A stretch of DNA of 64,000 nt from Alloalcanivorax marinus (GCF_016906305.1 NZ_JADDOL010000012.1:57525-121524), one strand, 5' to 3'. Positions 33,099 through 42,310 are shown, counted from the first letter of the stretch. The notes: generated by a model from the letters alone, not told the origin. Program-made: numbers and translations.

Positions 33099-34660
33099 AC
33101 GACGGCACCATGCAGCCCTACCGGCTGACCCTGGATAAGTTTCTCGACCACGCCGCCAAGTGGCACGCCGGCGCCACCGTGGCCACCGCCGCCGACGACG
33201 GCGCCGTGGCGCACGCCGACTACGCCACGTTGCGCCGCCAGGCCCGGCGGGTCTCGGCCTGGCTGACGGGGCTGGGCGTCACCCGCGGCGATTCGGTGGC
33301 GACCCTGGCCTGGAACAGCGGCGCCCATCTGGCGGCCTGGTACGGCATCCTGGGCCTGGGGGCGATCTGCCACACCCTGAATCCACGCCTCACTGATGCT
33401 CAGAGCGCCGACATGGTGACCCGGTCCGGCGCCCGGGTGCTGATCGCCAGCGCCGACCTGGCGCCCCTGGCCCGACGCATCGCCGCCGCCGCGCCGATGG
33501 TCACCGAACTGTTCCTGATCGACGGGGAAGGGGACCTGCCGGCGCTGGAACCGGCCCTGGACGGCGTGGACGCGTCCGCCGTGCGCTGGGGCGAGTTCGA
33601 CGAGCACAGCCCCGCCGGGCTCTGTTTCACCTCCGGGACCACCGGCGCGCCCAAGGGCGTGCTCTATACCCACCGCTCCGGCCATCTGCACACGCTGCGG
33701 TCGCTGCAGGCCGACGTGCTTGGGCTGGGCGCCCACGACGTGGTGCTGACGGCGGTGCCCATGTTCCACGCCAACGCCTGGGGTCTGCCGTTCGCGGCCC
33801 CGGCGGTGGGCGCGCGGCTGGTGTTGCCGGGCCGCCATCTGGACGGCGCCAGCCTGGCGACGCTGATCAACGGCGAGGGGGTGACCCTGGCCGCCGGGGT
33901 GCCCACCGTCTGGCTGGGGTTGCTCAACCATGTGGAAGCGGAAGGCCTGGCGCTGCCGACGCTGAAGCGCATCATGGTGGGCGGGGCGCCCATGTCGGCG
34001 GCGCTGATGGAGCGGCTGGAGCAGCGCCTGGGCGTGGTGGTGCAGACCAGCTGGGGCATGACCGAACTGTCGCCGCTGGGCACCATCATGCCCGCCGGCG
34101 AACCCCGCCGCGACGCCGCCTCGGCGGGGCGGGTGTCGGTGGGCGTCGACCTGCTGCTCACCGATGACCAGGGCGCGCCGCTGCCTCAACAGCGCAACGC
34201 CGAGGGCCATCTGTGGGTGCGCGGCCCGGCGGTGGTGGCCCGCTATCTGGGTCAGACGGACAGCGCGCTGGACGCGGACGGCTGGTTCGCCACCGGCGAC
34301 CTGGCGCGGCTCGATGACCAGGGCCGTCTGTTCATCACCGGCCGCGCCAAGGATCTGATCAAATCCGGTGGCGAATGGATCAACCCGGCGGAACTGGAGG
34401 CCATCGTCGGCGCTCTGCCACGGGTGGCGCAGGCGGCGGTGATCGCCCGGCCCGATGCGCGCTGGGGCGAGCGACCGCTGCTGATCGTGGAAATCAAGGA
34501 CGGTCAGAGCATCGAGGATGGGGAAATACTGGACGCCATGCGGGGGCGCGTGGCTTCATGGTGGCTGCCCGACGCGGTGGTGCGGGTGGACAGCATGCCG
34601 CTGGCGGCCACCGGAAAAATCGACAAGAAACGCCTGCGCGCGGAGTACGGCCAAGCCTGA
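33095..34660 (+). CDS. Medium/long-chain acyl-CoA ligase (AMP-forming), copy 2
   Basis: 521-residue adenylate-forming ligase, related to the enzyme at 17560. Motifs are [61 protein letters not shown] and PLAATGKIDKKRLR. Translationally coupled to the carboxylesterase (ATGA), it should convert the released acid to its CoA ester. The two ligases bracket the transporter cassettes, each beside a hydrolase. Confidence 0.92.
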   Translation: MNDGTMQPYRLTLDKFLDHAAKWHAGATVATAADDGAVAHADYATLRRQARRVSAWLTGLGVTRGDSVATLAWNSGAHLAAWYGILGLGAICHTLNPRLTDAQSADMVTRSGARVLIASADLAPLARRIAAAAPMVTELFLIDGEGDLPALEPALDGVDASAVRWGEFDEHSPAGLCFTSGTTGAPKGVLYTHRSGHLHTLRSLQADVLGLGAHDVVLTAVPMFHANAWGLPFAAPAVGARLVLPGRHLDGASLATLINGEGVTLAAGVPTVWLGLLNHVEAEGLALPTLKRIMVGGAPMSAALMERLEQRLGVVVQTSWGMTELSPLGTIMPAGEPRRDAASAGRVSVGVDLLLTDDQGAPLPQQRNAEGHLWVRGPAVVARYLGQTDSALDADGWFATGDLARLDDQGRLFITGRAKDLIKSGGEWINPAELEAIVGALPRVAQAAVIARPDARWGERPLLIVEIKDGQSIEDGEILDAMRGRVASWWLPDAVVRVDSMPLAATGKIDKKRLRAEYGQA

Positions 34661-34697
34661 ACGATCCGCGCCGGCCGACGACGAGTTTTTATCGACC

Positions 34698-35426
34698 ATG
34701 ACAGCCCGAGAAAAGCCGGCCGGCAAGCCGTCGGCGACGCCCCGCCGCAAAGGCCCGAGCCGCGCCGAACGGCGCGCCGAAATGACCGAACGGATCATGG
34801 ACGCGGCGGAGTACCTGTTTTCCAAGCACGGCCTGTACGGCGTGACGCTGAAGGACGTGGCCAAGCGCATCGACGTGCACCACACCCTGATCAACTACTA
34901 CTTCGACGACAAGAAGCAGCTGTTCGACGCGGTGTTCGCGCGGCGCGCCGTGGAAACCAGCGGCCGGCGCATGGCGGCGCTGGATGACTACGAGCGCGCC
35001 TGCCAGGGCCGGCCCACGGTGGAAGGCGCCCTGCACGCCTATCTGGACACGGACCTGGACACCTACATTCAGGGCGGCGAGGGCTGGCGCAACTACGCGG
35101 CGTTCGCCGCCCAGGTGGCGAACACGCCGGAATGGGGCGCGGAAATGATGGACCGCCATTTCGATCCGGTGGTGCTGCGGCTCATCGATCTGCTCAAGAA
35201 GGCGCTGCCGGAAGCCGCCGAGGAAGACGTGTTCTGGGGCTATCACTTCGTCACCGGGGCGCTGGTGCTGACCCTGGCGCGCACCGGCCGCATCGACAAG
35301 TTGTCCGGCGGGCTCTGCCGGTCGGACGATTTCGAGGCGGTAAAGCAGCGCATGGCGCGCTTCATGGCCGCCGGCATGGTCGAGATCTGCGAGGACCGGG
35401 CCCGCCAACGTTCGTCCGACCAATAA
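34698..35426 (+). CDS. TetR family transcriptional regulator (cassette 2 operon)
   Basis: 242 residues. After a basic Pro/Arg-rich N-terminal extension of about 30 residues, the TetR DNA-binding domain is clear: TERIMDAAEYLFSKHGLYGVTLKDVAKRIDVHHTLINYYFDDKKQLFDAVF. The remainder is a ligand-binding/dimerisation domain. Chosen ATG follows the ligase stop by 37 bases, so it likely ends the transporter-esterase-ligase operon and controls it. An acyl-CoA inducer is plausible but not shown. Confidence 0.9.
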   Translation: MTAREKPAGKPSATPRRKGPSRAERRAEMTERIMDAAEYLFSKHGLYGVTLKDVAKRIDVHHTLINYYFDDKKQLFDAVFARRAVETSGRRMAALDDYERACQGRPTVEGALHAYLDTDLDTYIQGGEGWRNYAAFAAQVANTPEWGAEMMDRHFDPVVLRLIDLLKKALPEAAEEDVFWGYHFVTGALVLTLARTGRIDKLSGGLCRSDDFEAVKQRMARFMAAGMVEICEDRARQRSSDQ

Positions 35427-35445
35427 AAAGGCCGCGTCAGCGGCC
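35423..35445 (-). terminator. Terminator between convergent operons
   Basis: GGCCGC-GTCA-GCGGCC hairpin; read on the minus strand it is followed by TTTTTAT, so it best serves the thiolase operon, but also lies right after the TetR stop. A second, larger hairpin occurs closer to the thiolase gene. Confidence 0.65.
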
Positions 35446-35552
35446 CTCGTGCGGTGAAGATACTTGGGAAGGGGCGCCGGTTGGCGCGATCATCACCTCG
35501 ATAATGGCCGGCGCATTTGGGGTACACCGGCCTGCTGACGCGGCAAAGCGTT

Positions 35553-35580
35553 GCCGGGCCCGAAAGGGGACGGGCCCGGC
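35553..35580. terminator. GC-rich hairpin after the thiolase gene
   Basis: GCCGGGCCCG and CGGGCCCGGC form a perfect 10-bp stem with an 8-base loop just past the thiolase stop. No T-run follows; likely an RNA 3'-end stabiliser working with the terminator at 35423. Confidence 0.5.
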
Positions 35581-35596
35581 GATTCGGTGAAGCCGC

Positions 35597-36799
35597 TTAG
35601 AAAACTTCGAACAGACCGGCGGCGCCGATGCCGCCGCCCACGCACATGGTCACCACCACGTACTTGACGCCGCGGCGCTTGCCTTCGATCAGCGCGTGGC
35701 CGGTCATGCGCGCACCGGACATGCCGTAGGGGTGGCCGATGGAGATGGCGCCGCCATTGACGTTGTACTTCTCCGGGTCGATGCCCAGCTTGTCACGGCT
35801 GTACAGACACTGGCTGGCGAACGCTTCGTTGAGTTCCCACAGGCCGATGTCGTCCACGGTCAGGCCGAAGCGCTTGAGCAGTTTCGGCACCGCGAACACC
35901 GGGCCGATGCCCATTTCGTCCGGGTCGCAACCGGCCACGGCCATGCCGCGGTAGGCGCCCAGGGGCTGCAGGCCGAGACGCTCGGCTTCCTTGGCTTCCA
36001 TCAGCACGCAGGCGCTGGCGCCGTCGGACAGCTGGGAGGCGTTGCCGGCGGTGATGAATTTGCCTTCCTGGATTTCCAGGCCGTCCTTGAACACCGGCTT
36101 CAGGCTTTGCAGGCCTTCCAGGGTGGTTTCCGGGCGGTTGCCTTCGTCCTTGGCCAGGGTCACTTCCTTATCGGAAATTTCCTTGGTCTCTTTGTTCATC
36201 ACCTTCATGGTGGTGGTCAGCGGCACGATCTCGTCGTCGAACTTGCCTTCCTGCTGGGCCTTGGCGGTGCGCATCTGGGACTGGTAGGCGTATTCGTCCT
36301 GGGCGTCGCGGGACACGTTGTAGCGGTCGGCGACCACTTCCGCGGTTTCCAGCATGCTCATGTAGATGTCCGGACGGTTCGCCTTGAGCCAGGGGTCGCG
36401 GGCGCGGAAGGTGTTCATCTTGTCGTTCTGCACCAGGGAGATCGACTCCAGGCCGCCGGCGACCGCCACGTCCATGTTGTCGACGATGATTTCCTTGGCG
36501 GCGGTGGCGATGGCCATCAGACCGGAGGCGCACTGGCGGTCGATGGTCATGCCGGCCACGGAGGTGGGCAGGCCGCCGCGCAGAGCGCACTGGCGGGCGG
36601 TGTTGCCGCTGGTGGAGCCCTGCTGCAGGGCGGCACCCATGATCACGTCCTGGATGGTTTCCGGATCGATTTTGGCGCGCTCCACGGCGTGCTTGATCAC
36701 GTGACCACCCAGCTCCTGGGCCTGGGTGTCGTTAAAGGCACCGCGATAGGCCTTGCCGATCGGGGTACGGGCGGTGGAAACAATGACGGCTTCTCTCAT
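35597..36799 (-). CDS. Thiolase (acetyl-CoA C-acyltransferase)
   Basis: 400-residue degradative thiolase. The acyl-accepting cysteine is C90 (DRQCASG), the histidine H356 is in [10 protein letters not shown], and the second cysteine C386 lies in [15 protein letters not shown]. All three catalytic residues are present and length is typical. It is the last gene of a five-gene minus-strand operon for one beta-oxidation cycle and should release acetyl-CoA or propionyl-CoA. Confidence 0.94.
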   Translation of the reverse strand: MREAVIVSTARTPIGKAYRGAFNDTQAQELGGHVIKHAVERAKIDPETIQDVIMGAALQQGSTSGNTARQCALRGGLPTSVAGMTIDRQCASGLMAIATAAKEIIVDNMDVAVAGGLESISLVQNDKMNTFRARDPWLKANRPDIYMSMLETAEVVADRYNVSRDAQDEYAYQSQMRTAKAQQEGKFDDEIVPLTTTMKVMNKETKEISDKEVTLAKDEGNRPETTLEGLQSLKPVFKDGLEIQEGKFITAGNASQLSDGASACVLMEAKEAERLGLQPLGAYRGMAVAGCDPDEMGIGPVFAVPKLLKRFGLTVDDIGLWELNEAFASQCLYSRDKLGIDPEKYNVNGGAISIGHPYGMSGARMTGHALIEGKRRGVKYVVVTMCVGGGIGAAGLFEVF

Positions 36800-36819
36800 G
36801 ATGGCCTCGCTCTCTACGT

Positions 36820-37740
36820 TTAATTCAGTTTGATGCCCTTGGCGTGGGCGGCTTTGGTCAGAATCTTGGAAACATGGTCACCGCCGTTCTGCATTTCCTT
36901 GGCGTTGCTCATGTCGCTGAGCTGGTCGAAGTGGGCGGCGATGGCGTCCGGCGTGCGTTCGCTTTCATCCAGATAGATGCCGTCGCTTTCCATCAGCCGC
37001 ACCATGGCGTAACAGCCGGCGCCGGCCAGCACGATGCGGCGGTTGGGGGCCTGGTCACTGGCCAGGAACAGCACCGCGGGGGTGATTTCCGAGGGCTCCA
37101 GCAGGGCCAGCACTTCCTTGGGCATCAGGTCCTCGGTCATGCGGGTGGCGGCGGTGGGGGCGATGCAGTTGACCTTGATGTCGTACTTGCCGCCTTCCAG
37201 GCACAGGGTGTTCATCAGGCCGGCCACCGCCATCTTGGCGGCGCCGTAGTTGGCCTGGCCGAAGTTGCCGTACAGGCCGGAGGTGGAGGTGGTCATGACG
37301 ATGCGGCCGTAGCCCTGATCGCGCATGATCGGCCATACCGCGCGGCTGCAGTTGGCGGAACCGGTGAGGTGCACGGCCACTACCTTGTCCCACTCGTCGT
37401 CGCTCATCTTGACGAAACTTTTGTCGCGCAGGATGCCGGCGTTGTTGATGAGAACGTCGATGCGGCCCCACTTGTCCATCACCGCCTGGATCATGGCCTG
37501 GACCTGTTCGCGGTTGGCCACGTCGGCGCCATCGGCCATCGCTTCGCCGCCGGCGGCGGTGATTTCCGCCACCACTTTCTCGGCGGCCTCGCTGGAACCG
37601 CCGCTGCCGTCCCGGGCCCCGCCGAAGTCGTTGACCACCACCTTGGCGCCAAGACGGGCCAGCTCCAGGGCGTGGCATTTGCCGAGGCCGTTACCGGCCC
37701 CGGTGACGATGGCCACGCGGCCTTCAAAATTGATACTCAT
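36820..37740 (-). CDS. SDR dehydrogenase of the MFE-2 (R)-3-hydroxyacyl-CoA type
   Basis: 306 residues, longer than a usual SDR. The NAD-binding motif is TGAGNGLG (13-20), followed by [14 protein letters not shown], a feature of the dehydrogenase part of peroxisomal multifunctional enzyme 2. The catalytic Tyr/Lys are Y165 and K169, with serines at 152-154. The C-terminal 60 residues extend beyond the Rossmann core as in MFE-2-like bacterial proteins. The MaoC hydratase gene lies immediately upstream, so the pair should hydrate and oxidise through the (R)-hydroxyacyl-CoA. An open frame running further upstream lacks support. Confidence 0.9.
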   Translation of the reverse strand: MSINFEGRVAIVTGAGNGLGKCHALELARLGAKVVVNDFGGARDGSGGSSEAAEKVVAEITAAGGEAMADGADVANREQVQAMIQAVMDKWGRIDVLINNAGILRDKSFVKMSDDEWDKVVAVHLTGSANCSRAVWPIMRDQGYGRIVMTTSTSGLYGNFGQANYGAAKMAVAGLMNTLCLEGGKYDIKVNCIAPTAATRMTEDLMPKEVLALLEPSEITPAVLFLASDQAPNRRIVLAGAGCYAMVRLMESDGIYLDESERTPDAIAAHFDQLSDMSNAKEMQNGGDHVSKILTKAAHAKGIKLN

Positions 37741-37751
37741 GAATCTCTCCT

Positions 37752-38219
37752 TCAGCCCAGCACCGTCAGGCCCAGCCATTCGCAGGCGATGGCCGGCTTC
37801 TCGACGCCGTCGATTTCCACGCTGACCGCGTAGCGGATCAGGTAGCGATTGTCGCCACGGGGTTCGATGCCGGCCAGTTTGAAATGGCCGCGCACTTTCG
37901 AGCCTGAGCGCACCGGGTTGAGAAAGCGCACCTTGTCGAGGCCGTAGTTGATGCCCATTACCGCGCCTTCCAGGCGCGGCACCACGTCGATGGACATGGC
38001 GGACAGCAGGGACAGGCTCAGGAAACCGTGGGCGATGGTGCCGCCGAACGGCGTTTCCTTGGCGGCCCGCTCCGGGTCCACGTGGATCCACTGGGGATCC
38101 TCGGTGAGATCCGCGAAGGCGTCGATGCGCGCCTGGTCCACCGGGAACCAGCGGGAGGTGCCCAGGTCTTCACCGACCTTGGCTTGCAGTTGTTCGAGGC
38201 TGAGCGTGTTGTTGGACAT
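37752..38219 (-). CDS. MaoC-type enoyl-CoA hydratase
   Basis: 155-residue single hot-dog hydratase. The hydratase-2 motif is visible as FADLTEDPQWIHVDPERAAKETPFGGTIAHGFLSLSLL, with the Asp and His expected for (R)-specific hydration. NYGLDKVRFLNPVRSGSKVRG is the conserved second part. It is positioned between the acyl-CoA dehydrogenase and SDR genes in one operon. Expected product is a (3R)-hydroxyacyl-CoA. Confidence 0.92.
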   Translation of the reverse strand: MSNNTLSLEQLQAKVGEDLGTSRWFPVDQARIDAFADLTEDPQWIHVDPERAAKETPFGGTIAHGFLSLSLLSAMSIDVVPRLEGAVMGINYGLDKVRFLNPVRSGSKVRGHFKLAGIEPRGDNRYLIRYAVSVEIDGVEKPAIACEWLGLTVLG

Positions 38220-38243
38220 TGTGGTGCTCTCCGAATCCGTGAA

Positions 38244-39329
38244 TCAATAACCGCGCAGGGCCGCGAAGCGGTCGGCGCAGTAGTTGGCGTCGCCCAGGGT
38301 TTCACCCCCGGCGCGGGCGCGCTTGAGGAAGAAGCCGATGTCGAATTCATCGGTCATGCCGATGCCGCCGTGCATCTGCACCGCTTCCTGGCCGGCCAGC
38401 AGCGCCACCCGGGCGGCCTTGGCCTTGGCGGCCAGCACCTGCTGGTCGGCGTCGTCGGCGCCCCGGTCACAGGCATCCAGCGCCTGCATCGCCAGCGCTT
38501 CGCTCATGGCCACTTCGCCGCTGAGCTGGGCGGCCCGGTGCTGCAGGGCCTGGAAGGTACCGATCAGACGGCCGAACTGCTTGCGCTCTTTCAGGTAGCC
38601 CAGGGTACGCTCGAACGCTTCCAGGGCCAGCCCGGACAGTTCCGCGGCCAGCACCGCGCGGCCGGCGCGCAGGGCGGTGGCCAGGGCGGCGGCGCCGTCG
38701 GCCATGGCTTCCGCCGGTACACCGTCAAAGCGGATGCGCGCGGCGTTGCGGCTGTCCGCCATCACGGTGCGCTCGACGGTCACGCCGTCGGCCTTGGGGT
38801 CCACCAGATACAGGGCCGCCTGGTCGCCTTCGCCGGCGGCCACCAGCAGCAGGTCGGCCACATGGCCGTCCAGTACCAGCCGCTTTTCGCCGCTCAGGGT
38901 GCCGCCTTCAACGCGGGCTTGCAGGCGTTCCGGGCGGTGCTTGGCGCCGTCGTCCACGGCCAGCGCGATGATCGCGGTGCCCTCGGCGATGGCCGGCAGC
39001 CATTTGGCTTTCTGCTCGTCGCTGCCGCCGGCGCTCAGGGCGGCGGCGCCCAGTACCGCGGTGGACAGGAACGGGGTGACCGACAGGTTGCGGCCGATTT
39101 CCCGGGCCACCAGACCGGCGCCCACCAGGCCGAAGCCGATGCCGCCGTGTTCCTCGGGCACCAGGATACCGGTCAGGCCGGCTTCCACCATGGCCTGCCA
39201 GAGCGGCTCATCGTAACCCTTGTCATGGTGTTCGTCGCGCAATTGGCGCAGGTGGGACACCGGGCCCTTGTCGGCCATCAGCCGGGCCACGGAGTCCTGC
39301 AGCATCTGTTGTTCGTCGTTCAATTTCAT
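38244..39329 (-). CDS. Acyl-CoA dehydrogenase-family subunit, short partner
   Basis: 361 residues, shorter than a standard 380-400-residue acyl-CoA dehydrogenase. The fold is recognisable (PEEHGGIGFGLVGAGLVAREIG, GTFQALQHRAAQLSGEVAMSEAL, VQMHGGIGMTDEFDIGFFLKRA). The C-terminal segment that normally carries the catalytic Glu before GTS is absent. Together with the neighbouring full-length subunit this resembles the alpha2-beta2 dehydrogenases known from steroid and cholesterol side-chain catabolism. Likely a non-catalytic or FAD-sharing partner. Confidence 0.9.
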   Translation of the reverse strand: MKLNDEQQMLQDSVARLMADKGPVSHLRQLRDEHHDKGYDEPLWQAMVEAGLTGILVPEEHGGIGFGLVGAGLVAREIGRNLSVTPFLSTAVLGAAALSAGGSDEQKAKWLPAIAEGTAIIALAVDDGAKHRPERLQARVEGGTLSGEKRLVLDGHVADLLLVAAGEGDQAALYLVDPKADGVTVERTVMADSRNAARIRFDGVPAEAMADGAAALATALRAGRAVLAAELSGLALEAFERTLGYLKERKQFGRLIGTFQALQHRAAQLSGEVAMSEALAMQALDACDRGADDADQQVLAAKAKAARVALLAGQEAVQMHGGIGMTDEFDIGFFLKRARAGGETLGDANYCADRFAALRGY

Positions 39330-39354
39330 ATTCTCTCTCCCGGAACGGGACGCC

Positions 39355-40539
39355 TCAGGCGTCCGGCAGGCCCAGCAGGCGTTTGGAAACGATGCCCAGC
39401 ATCACCTCGGAGGTGCCGCCTTCGATGGAGTTGCCCTTGGAACGCAGCCACTCACGGGCGAACAGGCCGCCCTGGGTGCGCTCGCTGTCCCACTCCAGGC
39501 CTTCGCTGCCCAGGGCGTCCATCATCAGTTCGTAGCGGCGCTTGTTGAGCTCGGTGCCGTAATACTTGAGCACCGCGGACTGGGCGCCGACGCCCTGGCC
39601 GGCTTCCGCTTCGGCGCGGATCTTGCCGACCAGCGCCTGGAACGCCATATGGTCGATTTCCAGGTCGGCGATGTCGGCGCGCAGACCGGCGTCGGCCAGC
39701 TTGCCGTGCTCGGTGCCCACGTATTCCGCCGCCAGCGGGCCCAGGGCCCGGCCCTTGAGAAAGCCCGGCGGTTCGCCGCCGATGTTGTTGCGCTCATGGG
39801 TGAGCAGGTACTTGGCCACGTCCCAGCCACGGTTGAGCTCGCCGACCACCTGGTGTTTGTCCACCTTGACGTCGTCGAAGAAGGTTTCGCAGAACGGGGA
39901 CTCGCCGGAAATCAGCTCGATGGGGCGGGTGGAAACGCCTTCGCTTTCCATATCGAACAGCACGAAGGAAATGCCGTTGTGCTTGGTGGCCTGGGGATCG
40001 GTGCGCACCAGGCAGAAGATCCAGTCCGCCTTGTCCGCGTAGGAGGTCCAGATTTTCTGGCCGTTGACCACGAAGTGGTCGCCTTTGTCCTCGGCGCGGG
40101 TTTGCAGGCTGGCCAGGTCGGAGCCCGCATTGGGTTCCGAGTAGCCCTGGCACCAGCGGATCTCGCCGCGGCAGATGGGCGGCAGATGCTCGCGTTTGAG
40201 CTCCTCGCTGCCGAATTTGAGCAGCGCCGGGCCGAGCATCCAGAAGCCGAAGTTGCTCACCGGGGTGCGCGCGTTGATGCGCTTCATTTCCTCGGCGAGG
40301 ACCTCCGCCTCTTCCTGGCTCAGGCCGCCGCCGCCGTATTCCTTGGGCCACTGGGGTGCGGTCCAGCCCTTGTCCGCCATGCGTTCCATCCAGACTTTCT
40401 GGGCTTCGGACTGGAACTGCCATTTGCGGCCGCCCCAGCAGTGCTCGGCCTGGCTTTTCAGGGGTTGGCGCATTTCCTCGGGGCAATTGGCTTCCAGCCA
40501 GGCCCGGGTCTCCGCGCGGAACTGTTCGAGATCCGACAT
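39355..40539 (-). CDS. Acyl-CoA dehydrogenase, catalytic-type partner
   Basis: 394-residue acyl-CoA dehydrogenase, first gene of the beta-oxidation operon. Conserved pieces are WPKEYGGGGLSQEEAEVLAEE, WCQGYSEPNAGSDLASLQTRAE, VNGQKIWTSYADKADWIF and the C-terminal SIEGGTSEVMLGIVSKR, with a Glu in the position of the catalytic base. The ATG was chosen because it follows GGGAGGACC and starts MSDLEQFRAETRAWLE; upstream in-frame codons have no homology. It pairs with the short partner encoded 25 bases downstream. Confidence 0.92.
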   Translation of the reverse strand: MSDLEQFRAETRAWLEANCPEEMRQPLKSQAEHCWGGRKWQFQSEAQKVWMERMADKGWTAPQWPKEYGGGGLSQEEAEVLAEEMKRINARTPVSNFGFWMLGPALLKFGSEELKREHLPPICRGEIRWCQGYSEPNAGSDLASLQTRAEDKGDHFVVNGQKIWTSYADKADWIFCLVRTDPQATKHNGISFVLFDMESEGVSTRPIELISGESPFCETFFDDVKVDKHQVVGELNRGWDVAKYLLTHERNNIGGEPPGFLKGRALGPLAAEYVGTEHGKLADAGLRADIADLEIDHMAFQALVGKIRAEAEAGQGVGAQSAVLKYYGTELNKRRYELMMDALGSEGLEWDSERTQGGLFAREWLRSKGNSIEGGTSEVMLGIVSKRLLGLPDA

Positions 40540-40560
40540 CTTGGGTCCTCCCGAGCTGTT

Positions 40561-40577
40561 ATGAAACAGCTTTTCAT
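40561..40577. promoter_or_regulatory. Inverted repeat ATGAAA-N5-TTTCAT before the beta-oxidation operon
   Basis: Perfect 6-5-6 palindrome 21 bases upstream of the first dehydrogenase gene, in an AT-rich patch that should hold its promoter. The TetR gene transcribed oppositely (40799) is the obvious candidate repressor. Confidence 0.45.
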
Positions 40578-40798
40578 TTATTGGGCAAATCGGCCCCAAA
40601 GTATGTTGGCCCCATATCGGGGCGTCCAGTGTGAAAAGCGGCAAGGATCGCGGCGGTAATGACATGATTGACCATGCCGTGTGCAAAAGCGGCTCATCAC
40701 CGGCCACACGGCCACATCGGAGAGGGGGCCGTCCGTGCTACATTTGCGCCTCAACGACGATGCGCTTCGGACCCCGCCAGGCAGAAAGAGGACTTTGC

Positions 40799-41425
40799 AT
40801 GACATCCCCCCGGGCAGGGCTGGATACCAGCCCCCGCGATACCATTCTGGATGCGGCGGCACGCGCCTTCATGGAGCGTGGTTTCAAGGCCACCAGCATC
40901 GATGACATCGCCCGCCGGCTGGGTGCCACCAAGGGCATGGTCTACCACTATTTCGATTCCAAGACCGATCTGTTCTTCGAGATCCATCAGCGCGGCATGG
41001 ACGCGCTGTTTGAAGCCATCGAGCCGGAACTGAAGCGCGACCTGCCCGCCGCCCAGCGCTTGCACGCCATGGCGCGGCGCCATGTGGCCACCCTGATCGA
41101 GACCCAGCACTTCCAGCGTGCCGTGGCCGAGGGGGTGCAGATGCACCTGCGCCTGAGCACCACCGAGGCCCAGCGCCGCCAGCTGACCCGACTTCAGAAC
41201 CGGCGGCGCCGCTACGAGCAGGTGTTTCTGGAAGTGCTGTGCGAGGGCATCCGGCAGGGCGACCTGCGCGCCGGCGAGCCGCGTCTGGCGATCAAGCCGG
41301 TGCTGGGGGCGCTCAACTCGGTGATCAACTGGTATCACGAGCGCTACGACACCGGCCCCGGCGCCCTGGACGCCCTGATCGAGGAGGTCACCACCGTGGC
41401 CCTGCAGGGGCTGGTGGCGCGTTGA
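40799..41425 (+). CDS. TetR family regulator, KstR2-like C-terminal domain
   Basis: 208 residues. The N-terminal helix-turn-helix is PRDTILDAAARAFMERGFKATSIDDIARRLGATKGMVYHYFDSKTDLF. The C-terminal part (RRYEQVFLEVLCEGIRQGDLR, LGALNSVINWYHE) resembles the ligand-binding domain of KstR2-like regulators, which respond to CoA thioesters in steroid catabolism. It is divergent from the five-gene beta-oxidation operon, so local repression relieved by an acyl-CoA is the simplest model. ATG chosen with GAAAGAGGA ribosome site. Confidence 0.9.
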   Translation: MTSPRAGLDTSPRDTILDAAARAFMERGFKATSIDDIARRLGATKGMVYHYFDSKTDLFFEIHQRGMDALFEAIEPELKRDLPAAQRLHAMARRHVATLIETQHFQRAVAEGVQMHLRLSTTEAQRRQLTRLQNRRRRYEQVFLEVLCEGIRQGDLRAGEPRLAIKPVLGALNSVINWYHERYDTGPGALDALIEEVTTVALQGLVAR

Positions 41426-41440
41426 AGCGGCCGTTGGCCG

Positions 41441-41518
41441 CGATACAGGTTACAGGATGCAGGATACAGGGGGCGGCACGGCGCCCGCCCTTCAACCTGT
41501 ATCCTGCATCCTGTATCG
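41441..41518. repeat. Inverted array of 7-nt units (TACAGGA type) forming a hairpin
   Basis: The left arm (41441-41470) reads as tandem heptamers of the type TACAGGT, TACAGGA, TGCAGGA, TACAGG. The right arm (41496-41518) is its exact reverse complement minus one 7-nt unit. The loop contains its own GGGCG-CGCCC stem. It lies between convergent TetR and enoyl-CoA isomerase genes, where it could terminate both. It has no T-run. Confidence 0.85.
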
Positions 41519-41536
41519 AGGCCGTCAGGCCGCTGT

Positions 41537-42310
41537 CTATTTTTTGTTCAAGAACTTATCAAAGATCGCCCGGGTCTCGTCGCTGAACATGCGCTCGCCA
41601 AACAGCACCGATTCCTTTTTGATCTGCTCGCGGATGGCGTCGGCGCCGTGGCGGGTGAGCTGCTTGGTGTAGCGCATGGCCTGGGGCGGCTTGGCGGCCA
41701 GCTTGCCGCCCAGTTCCAGGGCTTTCTCACGCAGTTCATCGTCGCCGCAGCGGTAGGCCACCAGCCCCATGCGCAGGGCCTCGTCGGCGCTCAGGCTGTC
41801 GCCAGCCAGCAGCAGCCGGTTGGCGTTCTGGCGCCCCACCAGGCCGGGCAGGATCAGGCTGGAGCCGGCTTCCGGCACCAGGCCCAGATTGATGAAGGCG
41901 GTGTAGAAGCGGGCGCTGTCGGCGGCGATCACCAGGTCACAGTGCAGCAGCAGGGTGGTGCCGATGCCGGTGGCGTTGCCGTGCACCGCGGCCAACACCG
42001 GCTTGTCCAGCTCCAGCAGCCGGTGCACCAGCTGCATGGCGGCGCTCAGCTCGCCGTTGCGGCGCGCTTCCGGGTCGGCGTTGAGAAAGTCACCGATGTC
42101 GTTGCCGGCGGTAAAGGCCCGGCCGTTGGCGTCGATCAGCAGGGCGTGCAGGTCGTCGCGGTCGCGGAAATGGTCCACCGCCCGGCCCAGGTCCAGATAC
42201 ATCTCCGTGCTCAGGGCGTTCAGCTTGTCCGGCCGGTCCAGAGTCACCTCCAGCAGGGCGCCGTGTTCGGTGACGGCCACGAAGCCGCTCTTCAGATCCA
42301 GGCTGTTCAT
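41537..42310 (-). CDS. Enoyl-CoA isomerase/hydratase family protein (ECI-like)
   Basis: 257-residue crotonase-fold enzyme. The oxyanion-hole segments are RAFTAGNDIGDFL and HGNATGIGTTLLLHCDLV. A single acidic residue, E147 in GLVPEAGSS, corresponds to the catalytic Glu of delta3-delta2-enoyl-CoA isomerases; the second Glu needed by classical hydratases is not evident. It probably shifts a misplaced double bond so an unsaturated acyl-CoA can re-enter beta-oxidation. The ATG with GGGAGACA ribosome site was chosen. Confidence 0.87.
   Translation of the reverse strand: MNSLDLKSGFVAVTEHGALLEVTLDRPDKLNALSTEMYLDLGRAVDHFRDRDDLHALLIDANGRAFTAGNDIGDFLNADPEARRNGELSAAMQLVHRLLELDKPVLAAVHGNATGIGTTLLLHCDLVIAADSARFYTAFINLGLVPEAGSSLILPGLVGRQNANRLLLAGDSLSADEALRMGLVAYRCGDDELREKALELGGKLAAKPPQAMRYTKQLTRHGADAIREQIKKESVLFGERMFSDETRAIFDKFLNKK

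Noticed and set aside
36820..38091. A 423-codon frame extending the MFE-2-like SDR upstream
   Set aside because: The extra part runs antisense-like through the MaoC gene in another frame. The ATG at 37740 has a ribosome site and starts at the conserved N-terminus.
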